DNA from: Acidobacteriota bacterium
GTDB taxonomy: Bacteria; Acidobacteriota; Terriglobia; Bryobacterales; Bryobacteraceae
Direction: 5' to 3'
Assembly (NCBI GenBank): GCA_016185425.1
Contig: JACPNQ010000034.1
Coordinates: 434,001 to 498,000, forward strand
Length of the DNA stretch: 64,000 nt
This document shows, one piece after another, positions 25,539-33,843 of the stretch; position 1 is the first letter of the stretch, and each line of letters begins with the position of its first letter. The position numbers and the translations under genes are program-made. The notes beneath the pieces are model-generated. The model did not search any database. It saw nothing but the letters and a program-made list of their open reading frames with translations, and had not been told where the DNA came from.

Positions 25539-27890
25539 ATGAAAGTTCTCGCTTCGTTTCTCTGCGCCCTCGCGGCCGCGTTCGCCCAAACTCCACCTGT
25601 TCATCCCGCTTGGAGCGGCGACAAGGTGCACGAGATCCGCCTCACCTTCAAACAGCCCGACTATTGGGATCGGCTCACCAAGAACTATCTCGGTACGGAA
25701 GTCCAGGCCGAATATCTCGAAGCCTCGCTCACGTGGGGCCAATACAAGTTCGACTCCGTCGGCGTCCGATTCAAAGGCAATAGCTCCTACTCCGGCGCGC
25801 GGACAATGAAAAAGCCCTTCCGCATCAAGCTCAACGAATTCGTCAAAGGGCAAAAGATCGAGGGCATCGGCGCGTTCAATCTGGATAACGGACTCAACGA
25901 CCCCAGCCTCGTCCGCGAGTCGCTCTATTTCGAAATGGCCACAGCGCTCGGCCTCAAAGCTCCACGCACCAACTACGCCGCTCTCTACGTTAACAACGAG
26001 TATATCGGCCTCTATTTTCTGGGCGAAGTAATCAACTCGGACTTCCTCAAGAACTACTTCGGCAAGGACGAAGATACCGGCAACCTCTACAAAGGCAACA
26101 TCGGCGCCAATTTTGCCTATCTCGGCGAAGACAAGGCCCCCTACAAAGAGGTGTGGGAAAAACAAACGAACGAAGGCGCCGACGATTGGACCGACCTGAT
26201 CGCGCTCTGCAAAATCATCGACCAGACACCCTCCGCCGAGCTCAAGGCCAAGCTCGAACCGCTCATGGACATCGACAGCGTTCTCACCGCCCTAGCGCTC
26301 GACAACGCAACCGTCAACCTCGACAGCTACGTCGGCCTCGGCCAGAACTTCAACGTTTACCGGCGGCCCTCCGATAAACGTTGGGTCTGGTTGGTCTGGG
26401 ACCCCAGCCTCGCCTTCGGGGCGCTGAACATGGCTGGAGGGTCTCTCGCTGAACTCGCTACTGAATACACGCAAACCGGCGGCGGGTTCATTGGTGGCGG
26501 AGGGATGCCTGCCGGTCCGGGCGGTGGCATGCCCAATCCTGCCAGTGCAACGCGCCCGCTAGCCACCAAGCTCTGGGAAATTCCGGAGTACAAGGAACGC
26601 TACCGTCAGATCTACAACAGCCTCATCGGCCGCGTCTTCGTCAGCGACAAAATTGTGGCCCGCGCTAACATCCTGCGCGCGATGATCCGCCCGTATGTTT
26701 CCGCCGACACCCAACTCCTCAACACATTCGCTGCGTTTGACTCCGCCATGACCGCCCCCATCCCCGCGCAAGGAGGCTTTCCCGGTGGCGGCCAACCCGG
26801 CCCGATGCCGGGCCAACCCGGTCCAGGCGCCGGTCCTATCGGCGGCCAGAACACTCCCGGCCTCCAAACGGTGATTGACGCGCGCCTCACTTGGTTGAAA
26901 GCTCAATTCGCCACGCAGACGTTCCCCTCCGCCAATCTCTCCGCCTCCGTCTCCGTCCTCAACTTCGCCATGACTCCCGGCGGTTCCAATCCGGCCGCGC
27001 AAAAGATCGACCTCAAATACGCGGGTGTCAACACGCCGCCTACGTTCTCGCTGGCCGCTTCGACGCAGGACGGCGCTTCCTGGCTCACGCCAAACGTTAC
27101 CGGTGGAGCTCTGCCTGGCTCCTTCCAAATCTCGATCGGCGGCAAGGATCTCCCGGCCGGCGTATACGCGGGCGCCATCACTGTATATCTGTCGGGCGCG
27201 ACCGAAGTCGTCATCCCAGTCACGCTCACCGTCGGCACAGTGGCCACGCCGGCCGTCACTGGCATCGCCAACGCCGCCAGCTATTCCACGGCCGCGATAG
27301 CACCCGGCCAGATCGCCACGATCTTCGGAACCAACCTTGGTCCGAAGGATCTGAACCTGAACACCGCCGGAGTCCGCGTCACATTCGATGGAGCGGCCGC
27401 CCAGCTTCTCTATGTGACCGCTACGCAACTGGGTGTCGTCACGCCTCTCGCTCTCACCGGCAAGACGCAAACTTCTGTCCAAGTCAGCTACGGCAACCAG
27501 ACTTCCGCGGCCGTCGCCAAAACTGTCGCGCCCACAGCGCCAGGCCTGTTCACCATCAACGCCTCCGGCTCCGGCCAGGGCGCCATTATCAATCAATCGG
27601 GCGTAATCAATAGCAGCGCCGCCTCCGCGCCGAAGGGCAGTATCGTGGCCATCTACCTCACCGGCGGGGGCGTCACCAACGCGAATGGAGCGATCTCCGC
27701 TCCGGTCACCGTTACCATTGGCGGACAGCCGGCGGCCGTCGCATACGCCGGTGCCGCTCCGGGTGCTGTGCAGGGCCTGTATCAGATCAACGCTACCGTG
27801 CCGTTATCGGCTCCTTCCGGAGCGCAGCCCGTCACCGTAAACGTCGGGTCCGCCGCCGCGCAATCCGGAGTCACCATCAACATCCAATAG
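25539..27890 (+). CDS. Secreted CotH-like kinase protein with TIGR03437-type C-terminus
   Basis: A 783-residue exported protein with a GGAAGG ribosome binding site. Signal peptide about 1-16. The CotH kinase domain (about 30-310) shows VGVRFKGNSSYSG, KKPFRIKLNEF, FNLDNGLNDPSLVRESLYFEMATALGL, YIGLYFLGEVI and WLVWDPSLAFG, which corresponds to the metal-binding WDxDxxFG motif. A Gly/Pro-rich insert (about 305-325 and 410-440) and a BACON-like beta domain (about 465-570) come next. The last 215 residues begin GIANAASYSTAAIAPGQIATIFGTNLGP, the hallmark of the Solibacter C-terminal domain. CotH phosphorylates spore coat proteins in Bacillus; here a secreted protein kinase or binding protein is inferred. 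Confidence 0.9.
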   Translation: MKVLASFLCALAAAFAQTPPVHPAWSGDKVHEIRLTFKQPDYWDRLTKNYLGTEVQAEYLEASLTWGQYKFDSVGVRFKGNSSYSGARTMKKPFRIKLNEFVKGQKIEGIGAFNLDNGLNDPSLVRESLYFEMATALGLKAPRTNYAALYVNNEYIGLYFLGEVINSDFLKNYFGKDEDTGNLYKGNIGANFAYLGEDKAPYKEVWEKQTNEGADDWTDLIALCKIIDQTPSAELKAKLEPLMDIDSVLTALALDNATVNLDSYVGLGQNFNVYRRPSDKRWVWLVWDPSLAFGALNMAGGSLAELATEYTQTGGGFIGGGGMPAGPGGGMPNPASATRPLATKLWEIPEYKERYRQIYNSLIGRVFVSDKIVARANILRAMIRPYVSADTQLLNTFAAFDSAMTAPIPAQGGFPGGGQPGPMPGQPGPGAGPIGGQNTPGLQTVIDARLTWLKAQFATQTFPSANLSASVSVLNFAMTPGGSNPAAQKIDLKYAGVNTPPTFSLAASTQDGASWLTPNVTGGALPGSFQISIGGKDLPAGVYAGAITVYLSGATEVVIPVTLTVGTVATPAVTGIANAASYSTAAIAPGQIATIFGTNLGPKDLNLNTAGVRVTFDGAAAQLLYVTATQLGVVTPLALTGKTQTSVQVSYGNQTSAAVAKTVAPTAPGLFTINASGSGQGAIINQSGVINSSAASAPKGSIVAIYLTGGGVTNANGAISAPVTVTIGGQPAAVAYAGAAPGAVQGLYQINATVPLSAPSGAQPVTVNVGSAAAQSGVTINIQ

Positions 27891-27909
27891 TGTCCCTACC
27901 CTGGAACTT

Positions 27910-27948
27910 GGGCTTCGTCGCCGCACGCGGACTCGAAGCCTTTTTTTT
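27910..27948 (+). terminator. Intrinsic terminator after the CotH-like gene
   Basis: GGCTTCG (27911-27917) pairs with CGAAGCC (27934-27940), a CCG/CGG pair lies inside the loop, and eight T follow (27941-27948). It sits between the convergent CotH-like and kinase genes, 20 bases past the first stop. Confidence 0.9.
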
Positions 27949-27950
27949 AG

Positions 27951-30440
27951 CTACTTTCTCAGCGCCGCGTCTTCCTCGGCCAAATCCTTCCGCGCGTTGT
28001 TCAGCCAGCTCACCGCGGGATTCGTCTGCTTGCTCAAAATGTCGAACCCTGTCTGGGTCTCCACTTTAGCTTCGCCATGGCGCTTTAGCCGCAGCAGAAC
28101 TCGTCCCAGCTTGATCCGCCCAATCCCGACATTCACATGCGTCGGCGCGAGCGTCTGTCTATACATCACCATCGCCTCGCGCAGCAGCGGCTCGGCGCGC
28201 GCGAAATCCTTCTGTGCCATATACACGCTCGCCTGGTTCGACAACCCGATACTGATCAGATAGTGCTTTCCCTGATACGCCGCGCGATAGATCGCCACGA
28301 CGCGCTTGAACGCCGCCTCCGATTCCGCATACCGTTCCTGCAACAGCGCGACGTTGCCAACCTCATTCAACGTCGACGCCACCTGCGGATGCATCGGTCC
28401 AAACGCACGCTCCCGGATCGCCAGCGCCTGGTTCAGCAACGCCGCCGATTCATCCAATTTCTTCTGCATGATCAGCGACCGCGCCACGAGCGTCAGCCCG
28501 GCGGCCGTGCGTGGATGATCCTCGCCATAGAACGGCCGCGTGATCGCCAACGCCTCCCGCTGATATTTCTCCGCTTCGACATAGTTTCCGGTGTCCTGCT
28601 GAATGGCGCCAAGGTTCACCAGGTCTTCCGCCACCGCTGGATGTTTCGGTCCGTAAACCTGCTTATGAATCGACAATACCCGTCGATTCAGCGCCTCGGA
28701 TTCCTTGTAGTGCCCGGCATAGAAATGCACATTCGCGAGACCGGCTAGACTCGCCGCCAGGTCCGCCTGCGTCGTCTCTCGCGATCCGGTCCGCAGCGCC
28801 ACGGCTTCGTCCATTACGCCGATGGCCTTCTCGTAGGAGCCGCGCTCCTCCAGCACTTTCCCGAGTGCCTCCAGCGCCCCCGCAATCGCCGGATGCCCAG
28901 CCGGATGGGCGCGGCGGATCAGATCCACTCCTTCCCGGGCCAAACGCTCCGCATCCTCAAATCGCGCCTGGTCCGCACGAAGCAATGCCAGATCCAGCAG
29001 ACTCTCCGCATAGTCCGGATGCCGGTCGCCGCGCGCGTTCCGCCGTTGTTCCAACGCGTCCCGCAGCAGCGTATCCGCCTTCTCAAAATTGCCCAGCTTC
29101 CGCTGCACATCGCCCAGCGTCCGGAACAATTCGGTCTGCGCCTCCGGATCGCCGCTCAATGCCCGCGCCTCATCCACGCCACGATCCACCAGCGTCACCA
29201 CGCGCAAATCCTTCGCCGGACCCGCATACCGGTCTCCGCCTTCGAAAAGGTTCAGGACGAATCGCATCATTCGCTGGGATCGCGCCGCCTCTGCCACCGC
29301 TTCGTTCCGCGCCTCTCGCAACCGGACGGTATAGAAGACTACCATCGCGGCAACTGCCGCCGCTATCGCCAGCCAACTCCGATTTCGTCCAACAAATTTT
29401 CCTGCCCGGTAGCTCCAATTGTCCGGTCTCGCCTCCAATGGCTCACCCGCCCGAAAATGGTCGAGGTCCCGCAGAAGCGCTTCCACGGATCCGTACCTTC
29501 GGGCCGGCTCCGCATGCATCGCGGTCTGGCATAACACGTCCAATTCGCTCCACGCCGCGCGGCTGGCCGCCACATGCCGCGCGGCCGATGGAGCCACGCC
29601 TGCTTCGGGCAGTTTCGCTGTCAAAAGCTGATACAGGATCACCCCGAGGCAATACATATCGGTGTAAATCCCGGTCGCTTCCCCACGCAACTGCTCCGGC
29701 GCCGCATAGGCCGGCGTCATCAGATGCAACCCCGTCTTCGTCCGATCCTCCGTAGCCGCAAGCTGCTTCGCGATCCCGAAGTCGAGCAGCTTCACCTCTC
29801 CCGCGCCGGAAACAAGAATGTTGGAAGGCTTCAGATCACGGTGAATAATTAAGTGCCGGTGTGCGTGCTGCACAGCCTCGCAAACTCGCCGGAACAGGGC
29901 CAGCCTTTCTTGCAGACCGCATTTGCGTGCCTCGCAGTGGTCCGTAATCGGTGCTCCCTCCACGAACTCCATCGCAAACCACGGCGTGCCATCGGCGAGA
30001 GTGTCGGCATCGTATAACGAAGCAATCGCCGGATGCCGCAACTCCGCCAGGGTTCGCTGCTCGGCAAGGAATCGTTCCCGCCGCGATGGCGACAGCCACG
30101 AATCGCGCAGAATCTTGATCGCGGCGACGCTGCCCAGATCGTCCCTGCGCGCAAGAAATACCAGCCCCATCCCGCCCTCGCCCAGCAGTTTCTCCAAACG
30201 GTAAGGTCCGAACGCCTGCGCCATCAAACCGGAAGGAATGTCTTCCAACGCCTCCGCGGCAACGGCACCAAGATCTTTGCCCAGTAGCGGAACGGCACGT
30301 TCATCTTCCGCCAAAAGTTCCATCAGCTCTGCGCGAAGCCCGTCCTCCACACTGGCCAGGAACCTCTCCCGCGCTTCGCCTTCCAGATCCACGGCGTCGT
30401 GAAACAGTTCCTGCAGCCGGCCGTAGCGCATCGGGTCCAT
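27951..30440 (-). CDS. Membrane Ser/Thr protein kinase with TPR array
   Basis: An 829-residue Hanks-type kinase. A helical N-terminal stretch (1-75) precedes the kinase domain (about 78-345): glycine loop GEGGMG, VAAIKIL lysine, HRDLKPSN catalytic loop, DFG in KLLDFGIAK, and APEQL. One transmembrane helix (WLAIAAAVAAMVVFYTV, about 355-372) leads into an outside region with about ten 42-residue TPRs of the kinesin-light-chain type (repeating GxxHPxxA, e.g. YGPKHPAVAEDLVNLGAI). The TPRs may sense or recruit a partner. It starts 7 bases after the stop of a sigma factor gene, a pairing common in acidobacteria, so the kinase may modulate that sigma factor. Confidence 0.93.
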   Translation of the reverse strand: MDPMRYGRLQELFHDAVDLEGEARERFLASVEDGLRAELMELLAEDERAVPLLGKDLGAVAAEALEDIPSGLMAQAFGPYRLEKLLGEGGMGLVFLARRDDLGSVAAIKILRDSWLSPSRRERFLAEQRTLAELRHPAIASLYDADTLADGTPWFAMEFVEGAPITDHCEARKCGLQERLALFRRVCEAVQHAHRHLIIHRDLKPSNILVSGAGEVKLLDFGIAKQLAATEDRTKTGLHLMTPAYAAPEQLRGEATGIYTDMYCLGVILYQLLTAKLPEAGVAPSAARHVAASRAAWSELDVLCQTAMHAEPARRYGSVEALLRDLDHFRAGEPLEARPDNWSYRAGKFVGRNRSWLAIAAAVAAMVVFYTVRLREARNEAVAEAARSQRMMRFVLNLFEGGDRYAGPAKDLRVVTLVDRGVDEARALSGDPEAQTELFRTLGDVQRKLGNFEKADTLLRDALEQRRNARGDRHPDYAESLLDLALLRADQARFEDAERLAREGVDLIRRAHPAGHPAIAGALEALGKVLEERGSYEKAIGVMDEAVALRTGSRETTQADLAASLAGLANVHFYAGHYKESEALNRRVLSIHKQVYGPKHPAVAEDLVNLGAIQQDTGNYVEAEKYQREALAITRPFYGEDHPRTAAGLTLVARSLIMQKKLDESAALLNQALAIRERAFGPMHPQVASTLNEVGNVALLQERYAESEAAFKRVVAIYRAAYQGKHYLISIGLSNQASVYMAQKDFARAEPLLREAMVMYRQTLAPTHVNVGIGRIKLGRVLLRLKRHGEAKVETQTGFDILSKQTNPAVSWLNNARKDLAEEDAALRK

Positions 30441-30447
30441 GGTACGG

Positions 30448-31041
30448 TCACCCTTCCTTCCGCAGCTCCCGGCTTAACCACGCTTTCGCCACGCGCCAGT
30501 CTCGCGCCACTGTCGCCTCAGAGACTCCCAGTAATTGCGCCGTTTCCGCAACCTCCAGGCCTCCGAAGAACCGGCTCTCCACAATCGAAGCCTGCCGCGG
30601 GCTGAGCCGCGCCAATCCGTCCAGCGCCGCGTCCAGTCGCAGAATCTCGTCGACGCCGCATCCTTCCGGCGTGGCCGCGGGAAGGTCTTCATCGAATGTC
30701 ACCAGCAGCGCACCGTCGCCTTGGCGCTTCATCGCGCCCCTTCGCCGCGCGGCCGAAATCAGCAACTGCCGCATCGCCTTGGCCGCGATCCGTTTGAAAT
30801 GCAGCGGCGATTCCCACGAAACACCGCCCGACCCGGCCAGTTTCAACCAGGCTTCATTCACCAGTGTCGTCGGGCTCAACATCGCCTTCGGATCCGCCCG
30901 GCGAATCGCACTCGCCAGCCGCCGCAATTCCTCATACGCCACGCTGAAGAGCCGGTTCAGCTCTTCTCGCCCGCCGGCCTCCCCAATCGGCCCGCCCGGC
31001 CAATCCTCGAATTCAGACGAGTTCGCGCCACGTACCCGCAT
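30448..31041 (-). CDS. ECF-like sigma factor, TIGR02999 type
   Basis: A 197-residue sigma factor of the acidobacterial/planctomycete group paired with Ser/Thr kinases. Region 2 contains LNRLFSVAYEELRRLASAIRR, LSPTTLVNEAWLKL and HFKRIAAKAMRQLLISAARRR; region 4 has ARLSPRQASIVESRFFGGLEVAETAQLLGVSEATVARDWRVAKAWLSREL. I place the start at 31041 (MRVRGANSSEF), with GGGAAA upstream, because the 47-residue extension of the open frame has no sigma-like features. It is followed after 7 bases by the kinase gene, indicating co-expression, and diverges from the NHL protein. Confidence 0.88.
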   Translation of the reverse strand: MRVRGANSSEFEDWPGGPIGEAGGREELNRLFSVAYEELRRLASAIRRADPKAMLSPTTLVNEAWLKLAGSGGVSWESPLHFKRIAAKAMRQLLISAARRRGAMKRQGDGALLVTFDEDLPAATPEGCGVDEILRLDAALDGLARLSPRQASIVESRFFGGLEVAETAQLLGVSEATVARDWRVAKAWLSRELRKEG

Positions 31042-31126
31042 GTACAGTTGATTTCCCAAGTCTATCACCCGATTCGATGACAGCCGCCGCGCGCCGTTCG
31101 CGTAGTGCTTCGGTGAGAGCACTCCC

Positions 31127-32899
31127 ATGCGATTCTTATTCACACTTCTTTGCGCCTTGGCCATCCACGGCCAAACCATCACGTCTGTTGCGGGTAATTC
31201 AAGCTGGCGTCTCGTCTACAACGTTGCGCTTGACTCCGCCGGCAACATATACACGGCGGACCAGGGCACTCATCAGGTCTACAAGACCGATCTTTTCGGC
31301 GCCACAACCGTCATCGCGGGCACCGGCCGCGCCGGTTTCTCGGGCGATGGCGCTCTGGCCGTGAATGCCCAGCTCAATGCACCCCTCGGTGTCGCCGTCG
31401 CCCCGGATGGCACCCTGTATGTCACCGATTACACCAACGACCGCATTCGCAAAATCGCTCCCAACGGGATCATCACCACCATCGCCGGCACCGTCGGCGG
31501 ATTCGCCGGCGACGGCGGTCCAGCCACCGCCGCGCGGCTCAACGGTCCCATTTCTATCGTTCTCGATCCAGCCGGGAACATCTATTTCAGCGACGTCAAT
31601 AACTTCAGAGTCCGGAAAATCAGCACTGCGGGCATAATCTCAACCGTTGCGGGCTCCGGCCGCCTCAGCCTTTCCGGTGATGGAGGCCTGGCAACCGCCG
31701 CCGATGCCGCTCCCTGTTGGATCGCGCTCGGGCCCGACGGAAGCCTATACTTCACCGACGATTTCGACGGCCGCCTAAACGGAAACAATCGGATTCGGAA
31801 AGTCTCCACCAACGGCATTATTACAACCGCCGCGGGCACCGGAGTGGCAGGATATAGCGGAGACGGGGGGCCCGCTACGCAAGCGCAAATCCGATCCGCG
31901 TCCGGCGTCGCCGTGGACGCCGGCGGGAATCTCTTCATCGCCGACGCTGCCGACGCTCGCATCCGGAAAGTCGACCCTTCTGGCAAGATCACGACTTATG
32001 CCGGCAACGGGACATCTGGGATTGGCGGCGACGGGGGACCAGCGCTTAGCGCTCAGCTAAACTTTCCCTCCGGCATGGTTACGGATTCTATCGGCAATCT
32101 CTACGTCGCCGATGTGCGTAATCTCCGTATCCGCAAAGTCTCCATCCCTCCTGTCCCCGCCATTCGTACCGAGAATCCCGTCCTTACATCCTTCGGCGGC
32201 AAGGTTGGTTTCAGCTCGAATACGTATGTCGAAATCTACGGCCAGAACTTCTCGTCCACCCAGCGCCTCTGGGGCGGCAGCGACTTCAACGGGGCCAACG
32301 CACCTACTTCGCTCGATGGCGTTAGCGTGACTGTCAACGGCAGGGCCGCGTTCGTTTACTACATCAGCCCAAATCAAATAAACATCAATACGCCGGAGGA
32401 CGTCACCGCGGGCCCCGTCACCATTCAGGTCAAAGGTCCGCTCGGCGTCAGTAACTCGGTTGTCGTCAACCGTGCGCGCCTCTCGCCCACGCTGCAGACC
32501 GTGCCTCAGTTCCTGGTAGGCGGCAAGCAGTATGTTGTGGCGCTCACGCCGGACTTCGCGACGTTCATCGGCCGCGTGGGTCTGCTCCAGGGCGTCAACT
32601 TTGCGCCCGCCAAACCCGGCGACAATATCTCTATCTATGCGCTGGGTTGCGGACCAACCAGCCCGCCGACGTTGGCCGGTGTCATAGCCGCGCAAGCCTC
32701 CGCCGTATCCTCTCCGTACACCCTGCGCATCGGCGGCCAGCGCGCCAACGTCACCTTCGCCGGTATTGTTGGCGGCACCATCGGACTCTACCAGTTCAAC
32801 GTCGTCGTTCCGAATGTCGCTGCAGGCGATCACCCAATAGAGCTGGAGATCGACGGTGTGCCGAACGCCCAGAACCTGTTCATCACCGTTGGCCAGTGA
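31127..32899 (+). CDS. Secreted NHL-repeat beta-propeller with TIGR03437-type domain
   Basis: A 590-residue protein with a short signal peptide (MRFLFTLLCALAIHG). Residues about 20-345 hold five to six NHL-type repeats with the motif G(x)SGDGGPA...LNxPxGVAVDxxGNLYxADxxNxRIRKV, each closed by GTITTxAG; they should form a propeller. The rest, from about IRTENPVLTSFGGKVGFSSNTYVEIYGQNFS, is an IPT-like plus Solibacter C-terminal domain ending in GLYQFNVVVPNVAAGDHPIELEIDG. Such proteins are numerous in Solibacter relatives; a carbohydrate or protein binding role outside the cell is inferred. Confidence 0.92.
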   Translation: MRFLFTLLCALAIHGQTITSVAGNSSWRLVYNVALDSAGNIYTADQGTHQVYKTDLFGATTVIAGTGRAGFSGDGALAVNAQLNAPLGVAVAPDGTLYVTDYTNDRIRKIAPNGIITTIAGTVGGFAGDGGPATAARLNGPISIVLDPAGNIYFSDVNNFRVRKISTAGIISTVAGSGRLSLSGDGGLATAADAAPCWIALGPDGSLYFTDDFDGRLNGNNRIRKVSTNGIITTAAGTGVAGYSGDGGPATQAQIRSASGVAVDAGGNLFIADAADARIRKVDPSGKITTYAGNGTSGIGGDGGPALSAQLNFPSGMVTDSIGNLYVADVRNLRIRKVSIPPVPAIRTENPVLTSFGGKVGFSSNTYVEIYGQNFSSTQRLWGGSDFNGANAPTSLDGVSVTVNGRAAFVYYISPNQININTPEDVTAGPVTIQVKGPLGVSNSVVVNRARLSPTLQTVPQFLVGGKQYVVALTPDFATFIGRVGLLQGVNFAPAKPGDNISIYALGCGPTSPPTLAGVIAAQASAVSSPYTLRIGGQRANVTFAGIVGGTIGLYQFNVVVPNVAAGDHPIELEIDGVPNAQNLFITVGQ

Positions 32900-33260
32900 A
32901 AGCGAGGTGCCGCGAAAAGGACGGCAGCAGCCCGTCCTTTTCGCCCATGCCGATAACGATGGCCTTCAACTTTTTCAGTGGCCAAATATACTGGTCCACC
33001 ATCATTACCGTTGCATTCGCTGCCAACCTTCCGAGTACGGACTGCTGCACTTCGCCGCCCCGCTCGGAACTAGGCAGCACCGGGTATCGCCGGTTTGGAC
33101 TCTTCACATAACTCGGCCGAAGGTAGACGGTGACATCTCGATCCGGAGAGTCGCCGGCCAGATTGCCTTCGAGGCCGATTCCAGGCACCTTGACCCGCGT
33201 CACCTGACCAGGCGCCGTCTGTCCCGCTCCCACCGCCACATACAAGGCGGCAACCAGCAC
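32883..33260 (-). pseudogene. Internally deleted secreted esterase remnant
   Basis: A 125-codon frame with GTG start and signal-like N-terminus (MLVAALYVAVGAGQ). Residues about 20-60 (VKVPGIGLEGNLAGDSPDRDVTVYLRPSYVKSPNRRYPVL) match the start of esterase-D/Fes-type alpha/beta hydrolases, which then continue into YLLHG. Here the sequence jumps to MVDQYIWPLKKLKAIVIGMGEKDGL, which resembles a segment much nearer the C-terminus of the same enzymes. The middle with the nucleophile Ser is missing, so it cannot be an active hydrolase. The last codons run across a terminator-like hairpin. It may still be translated, lying 12 bases after the methyltransferase gene. Confidence 0.6.
32912..32944. terminator. 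Possible bidirectional terminator (13-bp inverted repeat)
   Basis: GCGAAAAGGACGG (32912-32924) and its perfect reverse complement (32932-32944) flank a 7-base loop. AAAA and TTTT lie within the stem, so on either strand a GC core is followed by four U. It is 12 bases past the NHL-protein stop and inside the 3' end of the esterase remnant on the other strand. Confidence 0.6.
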
Positions 33261-33272
33261 GATTATTCAGGG

Positions 33273-33812
33273 CTATCGCCGGTATAGATACAGCGTGTGG
33301 CTGCGGCCTTCCCCGTCGTCTTCGACGACCTCGGTTTTATCGGGCCGCCATCCGCCGACTTCAAAGTCGTGCGCCACGACGCGCGCGCCCTTCTTCAACT
33401 GTTTGTCCAGAATCGGCCGCAGCTTCTCATTCGCAACGGGCAACAGATACACCGTAATCAGGTCGGCCGACGAATAATCCTGTTGCAAAAGGTCGCCATG
33501 AATGATACGCGCCTTCTCCGCCAGTCCCAGCCGCCGGATCTTTTCCGCGCTCTGCGTGTAGAGATCCTTGTCGAACTCCACACCCACTGCGTTCATACCG
33601 AACTTCTCAGCGGCGATAATCACAATCCGCCCGTCGCCGCTACCCAGGTCGAAAACTTTCTCGCCCTTCTTCGCGCCGCCCAGGTGCAGCATCTTTTCTA
33701 CGATTAATTCCGGCGTCGGATAATATGGCGCCAGCTTTTCGCCCTTTTTCGCCTCCTGCGCAAGCAGGGGCATCATCCCCAACCCGCTCAATAGCAGACT
33801 GCGTCGATTCAT
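33273..33812 (-). CDS. Class I SAM-dependent methyltransferase with export signal
   Basis: A 179-residue protein with Rossmann methyltransferase motif I (VFDLGSGDGRIVIIAAEKFG, near residue 55), the motif-II-like acidic AVGVEFDKDL and a motif-III-like IHGDLL. Family relatives of this short type (PTPELIVEKMLHLGG start) are common in bacteria with unknown substrates. The unusual feature is a Tat/Sec-like N-terminus, MNRRSLLLSGLGMMPLLAQEA, which would place a SAM enzyme outside the cytoplasm, where SAM is not expected. The leader may instead be an uncleaved anchor. It precedes the esterase remnant. Confidence 0.82.
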   Translation of the reverse strand: MNRRSLLLSGLGMMPLLAQEAKKGEKLAPYYPTPELIVEKMLHLGGAKKGEKVFDLGSGDGRIVIIAAEKFGMNAVGVEFDKDLYTQSAEKIRRLGLAEKARIIHGDLLQQDYSSADLITVYLLPVANEKLRPILDKQLKKGARVVAHDFEVGGWRPDKTEVVEDDGEGRSHTLYLYRR

Positions 33813-33843
33813 ACAGCCATCCTCCGTCTAGTCACTCCCACTA

